From Phyllobacteriaceae bacterium (GTDB taxonomy: Bacteria; Pseudomonadota; Alphaproteobacteria; Rhizobiales; Rhizobiaceae): a stretch of DNA of 11,844 nucleotides. The notes under the pieces were generated by a model, which was not told where the DNA came from, did no database searches, and worked only from the letters and a program-made list of their open reading frames with translations. Below, one piece after another: positions 6,681-11,844 of the stretch; within the stretch, counting starts at the first letter, position 1; every line of letters begins with the position of its first letter. The stretch covers positions 1 through 11,844 of the forward strand of contig JAHEGF010000093.1 of NCBI GenBank assembly GCA_024645155.1, written 5' to 3'. A program made the translations under genes and the position numbers.

Positions 6681-7739
6681 ATGAAAACCGGTCTGACAAC
6701 ATCATTGATTTTGCACACCGTCGTGATTGGTTTCGGTCTGATATCGCTGTCATCACCGCGAAAGATGGAAGTCGCCGATGTTGAATCGCTGCCGGTTGAT
6801 ATCATTCCGATTGAGCAGCTGACACGAATACAGCAGGGTGACCGCAAAGCACCGGCTATCGAAAAGCCGGCGCCGAAACCGGTAGACAGGCCCGATACCG
6901 TCGAAAATTCGGTTAATCCCGGTGACAACAAGGTCGACACGAAATCACCGCCAACTCCCGAAACAAAGCCGAGGGAAGTCAAGACAGCTTCGGCTCCGCC
7001 CCGCGAACCGACGCCGGTAGCGGAGAAAAAGCCTGAAACCGAGGCCAAACCGAAAGCGCAGGACAAACCAAAACCTGTTCCGGCAACCGAGGTGAAACCG
7101 GATCCGGCGCCAAAGCAGAATGTTCTGCCAGATCCGGTTCAGGATGCTGCCACAGCGGAAAATCCTGACGCCGAAACGGTCAAACTGCCGGAAAGCGCTC
7201 CGAAACCGGAAAGCCGGCCGAAGCCGCCGCAGGCTCAAACGGCAAAGGCTCCAGAGCGCAAGGATAGTGAAATACCGGCGCCGAAAAAGAGCTCGGCTGA
7301 GTCTTCCCAGGAAAAAGAGTTCGACAAGGATGAGATCGCGGCATTGCTCAATCGTGAAAAACCTGCGGGCGGCGGTGCGAAAAAGTCCGTCAGCGATGCC
7401 GCCCTGGGCGGTGAACGCGGAACCGATGGCCCGAAACTCTCGCAAAGCGAAATGGATGCATTGAGAGGACAGATCCAGCGTTGCTGGAACATAACCTTTG
7501 CCGGAGCGGATGGCGCAGACACTTTGAAGGTTTCCATCAAGATGCGGCTCGACCGCTCAGGTGATATTGAAGGTGATCCGGAAGTCGTTGCCGGTGGTGG
7601 CCAGGGAGCATTGCGGCGGATAGCCTCGGAAGCTGCAAGGCGTGCGGTCTTGCGTTGCGCACCCTATAACCTTCCTGCCGACAAGTATGAATCATGGTCC
7701 GAAGTGCTGGTGCATTTTGATCCGAGTGACATGTTTTGA
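6681..7739 (+). CDS. tolA: TolA, periplasm-spanning Tol-Pal protein
   Basis: This 352-residue protein is anchored by one N-terminal membrane helix (about residues 6-24, followed by SPRK). A long low-complexity domain (about 55-215) rich in Pro, Lys and Glu comes next, then a C-terminal domain (about 253-352). The last begins LSQSEMDALRGQIQRCWN and has two cysteines, Cys268 and Cys326, likely to form a disulfide, plus YNLPADKYESW. TolA links the TolQR motor to TolB and Pal at the outer membrane. The linker is of the TonB-like proline-rich kind instead of the Ala/Lys helix of enterobacterial TolA, which is common in alphaproteobacteria as far as I know. It starts 6 nt after the tolR stop. The nearest AGGA is 13 nt upstream, so translation probably depends on coupling to tolR. 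Confidence 0.95.
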   Translation: MKTGLTTSLILHTVVIGFGLISLSSPRKMEVADVESLPVDIIPIEQLTRIQQGDRKAPAIEKPAPKPVDRPDTVENSVNPGDNKVDTKSPPTPETKPREVKTASAPPREPTPVAEKKPETEAKPKAQDKPKPVPATEVKPDPAPKQNVLPDPVQDAATAENPDAETVKLPESAPKPESRPKPPQAQTAKAPERKDSEIPAPKKSSAESSQEKEFDKDEIAALLNREKPAGGGAKKSVSDAALGGERGTDGPKLSQSEMDALRGQIQRCWNITFAGADGADTLKVSIKMRLDRSGDIEGDPEVVAGGGQGALRRIASEAARRAVLRCAPYNLPADKYESWSEVLVHFDPSDMF

Positions 7740-7750
7740 GAAATAAATCC

Positions 7751-7764
7751 GACAGGAGCCTGTC
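7751..7764 (+). promoter_or_regulatory. Perfect inverted repeat enclosing the tolB Shine-Dalgarno
   Basis: GACAGG (7751-7756) and CCTGTC (7759-7764) are exact inverted copies separated by AG. The tolB Shine-Dalgarno AGGAG (7754-7758) lies inside, 9 nt before the ATG. If the RNA folds (5-bp stem, GAGC loop), the ribosome-binding site would be hidden. The repeat is seen directly; a regulatory role is inference. Confidence 0.5.
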
Positions 7765-7767
7765 CCG

Positions 7768-9084
7768 ATGAAGAAATTCCTGCGTTCCATTTTTGCGCTG
7801 CTGGTGCTTGCAGGCGGTATGGGACTTTTTGTCACCATGCCGGCCCGCGCGTTGGTCGAAATCGATATCAACAAGGGAAATATTGAACCGTTGCCGATCG
7901 CGATTACTGATTTCCTTTCCGGGTCGGAAATCGGGGCGCGAATATCAGGTGTTGTCGAGGCCGATTTGAGACGGTCGGGACTGTTTGCTCCGATCGATCA
8001 CGCCGCCTTCATCGAAAAAATCTCCAATCCGGATATTGCGCCGCGTTTCGAGGACTGGAAGGTGATCAACGCGCAGGCCCTGGTGACCGGACGTGTATCG
8101 CGCGAGGCTGATGGGCGCCTGAAGGCCGAGTTCCGGCTGTGGGATACATTTGCCGGCCAGCAACTGTCTGGCGAGCAGTTTTTTACCAACGAAGACAACT
8201 GGCGGCGTGTTGCCCATATTATCGCCGATGCCATCTATCAGCGGCTGACCGGCGAGAAGGGGTATTTCGATACCCGGATCGTGTTCATCGATGAATCGGG
8301 CCCACGCGACAAGCGTATAAAACGGCTTGCGATCATGGACCAGGACGGCGCTAATGTGCGTTTCTTGTCCGGCGGCGAAGATCTGGTGCTGACGCCGCGC
8401 TTTTCACCGAGCCGTCAGGAAATCACCTACATGTCATTTGCCGGGAACAGGCCTCGTGTCTACCTGCTGCAACTGGAAACCGGGCAGCGCGAATCGGTTG
8501 GCAATTTTCCGGGCATGACCTTTGCACCGAGATTTTCGCCCGATGGGCAAAAAGTGATCATGAGCCTTGGCCGTGACGACGGCAATTCAAACATTTACAC
8601 AATGGATTTGCGGAGCCGCAACACCACGCGCCTGACCGCGACCGGCGCTATTGACACGTCACCGTCCTATTCACCAGACGGAGGACGAATCGTCTTTACC
8701 TCGGACCGGGGAGGGCGTGCGCAGATCTATGTGATGGGCGCTGACGGATCCGGTCAGACACGCATTTCGTTCGGTGATGGTTCCTATTCGACGCCGGTGT
8801 GGTCTCCGCGTGGCGATCTCATAGCCTTTACCAAGCAATCCGGCGGTCAGTTTTCCATCGGGGTTATGAAACCGGACGGATCGGGCGAGCGGGTCCTGAC
8901 GACCGGTTTCCACAATGAGGGCCCGACCTGGGCGCCCAACGGCCGGGTTGTCATGTTCTTCCGGCAGGCAGCAGGAGCGGGTGGACCGGCGCTGTATTCG
9001 GTTGACCTGACAGGCCGCAATGAACAGCTTATCGTGACCCCGAATTTCGCATCCGACCCCGCATGGTCGCCGCTATTGGAATGA
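7768..9084 (+). CDS. tolB: TolB, periplasmic beta-propeller of Tol-Pal
   Basis: This 438-residue protein has a signal peptide (MKKFLRS, a hydrophobic core to about 22, and ARA at 26-28 before the cut). The N-terminal alpha/beta domain starts at VEIDINKGN, the segment that in TolB contacts TolA, and runs to about residue 165. The C-terminal six-bladed propeller is marked by repeats of the WSPDG kind at residues 211-214 (RFSP), 255-260, 301-305, 345-350, 388-392 and 433-436. TolB binds Pal through the propeller and is released when TolA engages it. Length and domain order are normal. The gene starts 28 nt after tolA, with a clear AGGAG that falls inside a small palindrome, and is followed by a 183-nt gap before pal. 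No residue changes stand out. Confidence 0.97.
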   Translation: MKKFLRSIFALLVLAGGMGLFVTMPARALVEIDINKGNIEPLPIAITDFLSGSEIGARISGVVEADLRRSGLFAPIDHAAFIEKISNPDIAPRFEDWKVINAQALVTGRVSREADGRLKAEFRLWDTFAGQQLSGEQFFTNEDNWRRVAHIIADAIYQRLTGEKGYFDTRIVFIDESGPRDKRIKRLAIMDQDGANVRFLSGGEDLVLTPRFSPSRQEITYMSFAGNRPRVYLLQLETGQRESVGNFPGMTFAPRFSPDGQKVIMSLGRDDGNSNIYTMDLRSRNTTRLTATGAIDTSPSYSPDGGRIVFTSDRGGRAQIYVMGADGSGQTRISFGDGSYSTPVWSPRGDLIAFTKQSGGQFSIGVMKPDGSGERVLTTGFHNEGPTWAPNGRVVMFFRQAAGAGGPALYSVDLTGRNEQLIVTPNFASDPAWSPLLE

Positions 9085-9093
9085 TGCAACCTG

Positions 9094-9108
9094 CGGCATG
9101 CCGTTTTT
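9094..9108 (+). terminator. Weak candidate hairpin plus T-run after tolB
   Basis: The palindrome CGGCATGCCG (9094-9103) is followed at once by TTTTT. A usable stem would have only three G/C pairs with a CATG loop, so termination would at best be partial. It starts 9 nt after the tolB stop and may reduce read-through into pal. Confidence 0.25.
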
Positions 9109-9181
9109 CCGCCCGATTTTTGCATCAGGGCTTGGCTTGATGTCATGCAGGCAAAACTGGTGCGGTTCCTGCAACAAATTG

Positions 9182-9209
9182 TTAACCGTGTTTATTGATC
9201 AGCGGTTAA
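9182..9209. repeat. TTAACC / GGTTAA inverted pair upstream of pal
   Basis: TTAACC (9182-9187) and GGTTAA (9204-9209) are inverted copies with 16 bases between them, in the 183-nt tolB-pal gap. An overlapping TTGA-N7-TTAAT (9195-9210) matches the CtrA pattern at only 7 of 9 positions. A regulator site for an internal pal promoter is possible; short arms make chance a real alternative. Confidence 0.3.
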
Positions 9210-9228
9210 TCCAAGTGTGGTTACTGAA

Positions 9229-9242
9229 GGGTTGAGAAACCC
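9229..9242 (+). promoter_or_regulatory. Small GNRA-type hairpin in the pal leader
   Basis: GGGTT (9229-9233), GAGA (9234-9237) and AACCC (9238-9242) form a perfect 5-bp stem closed by a GNRA tetraloop. It lies 12 nt before the pal Shine-Dalgarno AAGGAG (9255-9260). Such a leader hairpin could protect the mRNA 5' end or shape ribosome access. The fold is read from sequence; the function is inferred. Confidence 0.4.
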
Positions 9243-9267
9243 AATCAAATCTTAAAGGAGTGGCGCT

Positions 9268-9768
9268 ATGCGCTTGCTTAGGGGAATGACCCGCAGTCCG
9301 ATGGCGGTCGCGATGGTAGCCATGCTGGCACTGGCCGGCTGCGCAACCAAGAAGCCGGTCCCCAATACGCCTGCTGAACTCGGTTTGAACAATGCGGCAC
9401 CGGGATCCAGCCAGGACTTCACCGTCAATGTGGGTGACCGGATCTTTTTTGATACCGATTCCTCGGTGATCCGGGCTGATGCGCAAGCCACATTGGCCAA
9501 GCAGGCACAGTGGCTAGGCCAGTACAGCAACTACACAATCACGATTGAAGGTCACGCCGACGAACGTGGAACACGCGAGTACAACATAGCCCTGGGCGCA
9601 CGCCGCGCCGCGGCAACACGCGATTTCCTTGCCAGCCGGGGTGTACCAGCCAACCGTATCAATACGATCTCCTATGGCAAGGAACGGCCGGTAGCTGCCT
9701 GCGATGATATTTCGTGCTGGACGCAGAACCGGCGTGCCGTAACCGTGCTGGCCGGCGCCGGAAGCTAG
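9268..9768 (+). CDS. pal: Pal, peptidoglycan-associated outer-membrane lipoprotein
   Basis: This 166-residue lipoprotein has a basic start, a hydrophobic core and the lipobox LAGC (22-25), so Cys25 should be acylated. +2 Ala favours outer-membrane sorting. A short linker leads to an OmpA-like domain (about 52-163). IFFDTDSSVI comes first. GHADERG (95-101) follows, with Asp98 as a likely diaminopimelate contact. NIALGARRAAATRDFL then fits the NX2LSX2RAX2VX3L peptidoglycan-binding motif, with Arg113 as the second ligand. Cys145 and Cys150 (CDDISC) may form a disulfide, frequent in alphaproteobacterial Pal as I recall. AAGGAG stands 7 nt before ATG 9268. Pal holds the outer membrane to the wall and is the TolB target. 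The 183-nt upstream gap with hairpins suggests a separate promoter, fitting the high Pal level usually needed. Confidence 0.97.
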   Translation: MRLLRGMTRSPMAVAMVAMLALAGCATKKPVPNTPAELGLNNAAPGSSQDFTVNVGDRIFFDTDSSVIRADAQATLAKQAQWLGQYSNYTITIEGHADERGTREYNIALGARRAAATRDFLASRGVPANRINTISYGKERPVAACDDISCWTQNRRAVTVLAGAGS

Positions 9769-9786
9769 GCGCAAGGAAATGCGATC

Positions 9787-9813
9787 AAAGGCGGCCTTGA
9801 TGGCCGCTTTTTT
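9787..9813 (+). terminator. Intrinsic terminator after pal
   Basis: AAAGGCGGCC (9787-9796), loop TTGAT, then GGCCGCTTTT with a run of six T. The stem has six G/C pairs plus a G-U and three A-U pairs, directly followed by T residues. It starts 18 nt after the pal stop. This is the best terminator in the window and should end the tol-pal transcript before cpoB. Confidence 0.85.
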
Positions 9814-9926
9814 CCTGTTTTCCAGTCATCCGGACGCTGCATCATAATTTGGCCGAAGTCGCGTAATGCTGTAGTGCTGGTGGGCCGGAAAATGCCGGCA
9901 TTGACAGTAACCGGAGATCGACAGGT

Positions 9927-10778
9927 TTGAAAATAGCAACAGTAATCCTCGCCGCCACGTTCCTGGCTTTTTCGGCAGCCGGATCCGTTGCCCAGGTTTC
10001 CGATCCGCGTGTCATCCTGCTTGAAGAACAAGTTCGGGCGCTGACCGGAAAGATCGAGGAACTCAACTTCCAGATCCTGCAATTGCAGGAACAGATGCGC
10101 CGTGTGCAGGAAGACAATGAGTTCCGGTTTCAGGAGCTTGAGGAAAAGCGCACGGATGCCGGGGATCGCAACAGGCGGACCATTGCCGGAGCCGATGAGC
10201 CGGCAAAGAATACTGATGACAGCGGGCCCAATAAAAATGTCCGCGTGCTCGGCGAGCCGCCACGTACACTTGGAACGATCACCCTTGACGGCCAGGGCAA
10301 TGTTATCAGCGGCACATTGTCCGACCCGGCGGATGCCATCCGCGAAGGTACACCGCCAAGCGATGACACAACGGTAGCAGCATTGCCCGGCAGCGACACC
10401 GCCGAGCAGCTTTATCAGAACGCCTATGAATTCATCCTTTCCGGTGACTACGGCACGGCTGAAGCCGGGTTCCGAGACCACATCGAACGCTATCCGGGCA
10501 ATCCGCAAAGCGCCGATGCCCATTATTGGCTCGGCGAAGCCCTGTTGGGGCAGGGACGCAACCGCGAAGCCGCGGAAGTTTTCCTGTCAGCCAGCCAGGA
10601 TTATCCCAACGCCAAGAAGGCTCCCGACATGCTGTTGAAGCTCGGTGTTGCACTGGTGGAACTCGATCAGAAGAAAGTCGCATGCGCCACGTTCCGTGAA
10701 GCGGCATCCCGCTACAGCGATGTTTCAGACGCCTTTCGGCAGCGCCTGGCGCGGGAGCAACAAGCCGCTGCCTGCTGA
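9927..10778 (+). CDS. cpoB: CpoB/YbgF, periplasmic coiled-coil TPR protein of Tol-Pal
   Basis: This 283-residue exported protein starts with a signal peptide (hydrophobic 5-18, cleavage probably near Ala22-Gln23). The coiled-coil stretch has leucine heptads from about residue 28 to 74 (EEQVRALTGKIEEL and on). A disordered, Asp/Pro-rich linker to about 155 follows, then three TPR-like repeats (about 157-275) with ALYQNAYEFI-like openings and HYWLGEAL. CpoB binds TolA and coordinates outer-membrane constriction with septal peptidoglycan synthesis in E. coli; the trimerising coiled coil and TPR part are as expected. The start is TTG 9927, because the signal peptide begins exactly there and I see no in-frame ATG or GTG nearby. 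GGAG at 9913-9916 is 10 nt upstream. It lies behind the pal terminator, so it probably has its own promoter, and sits 4 nt before tilS. The final residue is Cys283. Confidence 0.92.
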   Translation: MKIATVILAATFLAFSAAGSVAQVSDPRVILLEEQVRALTGKIEELNFQILQLQEQMRRVQEDNEFRFQELEEKRTDAGDRNRRTIAGADEPAKNTDDSGPNKNVRVLGEPPRTLGTITLDGQGNVISGTLSDPADAIREGTPPSDDTTVAALPGSDTAEQLYQNAYEFILSGDYGTAEAGFRDHIERYPGNPQSADAHYWLGEALLGQGRNREAAEVFLSASQDYPNAKKAPDMLLKLGVALVELDQKKVACATFREAASRYSDVSDAFRQRLAREQQAAAC

Positions 10779-10782
10779 TTTC

Positions 10783-11844
10783 GTGACCGGCAACGTCACC
10801 TCCCTATTCGGCGCTACCGATTTTTCCAAACAGGATCATATCGTCGTGGCCATTTCCGGCGGCAGCGATTCCGTGGCGTTGTTGATATTGCTGCAAGATC
10901 ACCTGCACCAAGAACGCTGTTCGACGCAGATATTGGCGGTGACTGTCGATCACGGTTTGCGGGCCGGTTCAGCCGCGGAAGCCGAACAGGTTTCCGATTT
11001 ATGCGCGAACTTGGGCATCCCGCACCGAACCGTTAGTTGGCTGCGGCCGGACCCGGTGGCAAGTGGTGTCGCCTCGGCAGCACGTCTGGCCCGATATCAG
11101 CTGCTAGCCGATGCCGCCAAAGACATCGGCGCAGGAATGATCGTCACCGGCCACACATTGGACGACCAGATCGAAACATGCGCGATGCGGCATGAGCGGG
11201 GCGGCGACCGCGGACTGTCCGGCATGGCGCCGATCACTGCCTTTGCAAACAGTGTATGGATATTCCGCCCGCTGCTCGGCGTAAGGCGGCAGTTTTTGCG
11301 CAATTTGCTCAAACAGAAAAACATCAGCTGGATCGAAGACCCGACAAACAGCGACAGGCGCAGCGAAAGGGTGCGCATGCGCCAGCAGCTCGCAACAGAT
11401 GCTACCGGCGGCCACGCCATTATTGAGAAGTTCCGTGCCGCCCAACGGGACCGGATTGCCAATCAGTGCGCCGGAGCGGCGCTTGTCAGGCGCCATTTCC
11501 GGCAGGCCGCACCGGGACTTTATGCAATCGATCCGGATTTCCTGGTACAGCGAAGCCCCGATGCGGGCCTGACCGCACTGCGTGCGCTGCTTGCAGTGGT
11601 TGGAGGCCGTGGCCATTTCCCGGACACCGGCCGCAGCATTGCTCTGATGGAAAAGCTTCGAGGGAACAAGGTGCGGACAGGGTTTTCCGGATGCGTGGCC
11701 GAGCGTGCCGGCGGTCTGTTTTTTGTGTGGCGCGAGTTCCGCGGACAAGGCCCGCGGCCCATTGCAGCTGAAGGGGGAGCCGTGTGGGACCGCCGTTGGC
11801 GCCTTGTCTCCGGTACGGTTAAGGGCAACAGTTTCATCGGGCCT
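10783..11844 (+). CDS. tilS: TilS, tRNA(Ile)-lysidine synthetase (3' end outside window)
   Basis: The open frame runs to the window edge, giving 354 codons. Residues 25-30 are SGGSDS, the PP-loop ATP-pyrophosphatase motif. It is followed by VDHGLRAGSA, TGHTLDDQIET, RGGDRGLSGM and WIEDPTNSD, the standard TilS series. TilS joins lysine to C34 of the tRNA-Ile CAT anticodon, making lysidine so that AUA is read as Ile; it is normally essential. The N-terminal catalytic domain is complete, and the C-terminal tRNA-binding part is begun but cut off. GTG 10783, 4 nt after the cpoB stop, is the preferred start. ATG 10720, overlapping cpoB, is in the same frame and would add 21 residues. Neither has a good Shine-Dalgarno, so coupling to cpoB is likely. 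An ftsH gene often follows in relatives but is not in view. Confidence 0.95.
   Translation, partial: MTGNVTSLFGATDFSKQDHIVVAISGGSDSVALLILLQDHLHQERCSTQILAVTVDHGLRAGSAAEAEQVSDLCANLGIPHRTVSWLRPDPVASGVASAARLARYQLLADAAKDIGAGMIVTGHTLDDQIETCAMRHERGGDRGLSGMAPITAFANSVWIFRPLLGVRRQFLRNLLKQKNISWIEDPTNSDRRSERVRMRQQLATDATGGHAIIEKFRAAQRDRIANQCAGAALVRRHFRQAAPGLYAIDPDFLVQRSPDAGLTALRALLAVVGGRGHFPDTGRSIALMEKLRGNKVRTGFSGCVAERAGGLFFVWREFRGQGPRPIAAEGGAVWDRRWRLVSGTVKGNSFIGP

Noticed and set aside
9901..9906. A perfect TTGACA box just upstream of cpoB
   Set aside because: With normal 16-18-nt spacing, the -10 element would fall on the cpoB start codon, and the bases there (GGTTTG) do not resemble TATAAT. It probably arises by chance.
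9765..10523. A 252-codon minus-strand open frame opposite cpoB
   Set aside because: It runs across the pal terminator and lies antisense to the CpoB coiled coil and TPR part. The protein is cysteine- and isoleucine-rich without a known pattern, which is typical of a shadow frame.
11104..11748. A 214-codon minus-strand open frame opposite tilS
   Set aside because: It is fully antisense to well-conserved TilS motifs and has no family resemblance or ribosome-binding site that I can see.
1..11844. Signs of mobile DNA, defence system, CRISPR array, tRNA genes or phage
   Set aside because: Read through on both strands, I found no transposase, integrase, nuclease or toxin-antitoxin motif, no regularly spaced repeats and no tRNA-like cloverleaf. 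The content is ordinary core genome plus a few metabolic genes.

Overview
The window looks like a chromosomal segment of an alphaproteobacterium, most likely Hyphomicrobiales (Rhizobiales; Phyllobacteriaceae/Hoeflea-like). This rests on gene order (ybgC-tolQ-tolR-tolA-tolB-pal-cpoB-tilS), on the sequence style of the MoxR tail and the LysE-type protein, and on a GC-rich coding style. No 16S or other phylogenetic marker is present, so the placement is an inference.

Left part (1-2090). The last 84 codons of a MoxR-family AAA+ ATPase meet, with one base between the stop codons, a minus-strand LysE/RhtB-type exporter. After a 165-nt divergent gap come two plus-strand genes: a DUF6151/Gfa-like cysteine-rich protein and a half-size (single-domain) EamA transporter, probably co-transcribed.

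Middle part (2115-4766, minus strand). An exported glycoside hydrolase family 5 enzyme is followed by a VOC/extradiol-dioxygenase-like protein and a GhrA-type D-2-hydroxyacid dehydrogenase. The last two overlap by a GTGA junction. All three read away from the Tol-Pal cluster.

Right part (4825-11844, plus strand). This is the Tol-Pal envelope machine. YbgC is a hotdog thioesterase. TolQ and TolR form the inner-membrane proton-driven motor, and TolA spans the periplasm. TolB is a periplasmic beta-propeller, Pal is a peptidoglycan-binding outer-membrane lipoprotein, and CpoB/YbgF is a periplasmic coiled-coil/TPR partner. A strong intrinsic terminator follows pal. cpoB and the 5' part of tilS (tRNA-Ile lysidine synthetase, cut by the window edge) form a second transcriptional block. 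The tol genes are tightly packed (gaps of 18, 6 and 28 nt), but 167 nt separate ybgC from tolQ and 183 nt separate tolB from pal. Both gaps carry palindromic or CtrA-like sequence, so internal promoters are plausible.

I found no tRNA or rRNA genes, CRISPR array, insertion sequence, phage gene or attachment site. Nearly all the window is conventional core genome. I do not see a clearly undescribed system. The points most worth a second look are regulatory (ybgC-tolQ gap, tolB ribosome-binding hairpin, pal leader) and the uncharacterised GH5-VOC-dehydrogenase cluster.
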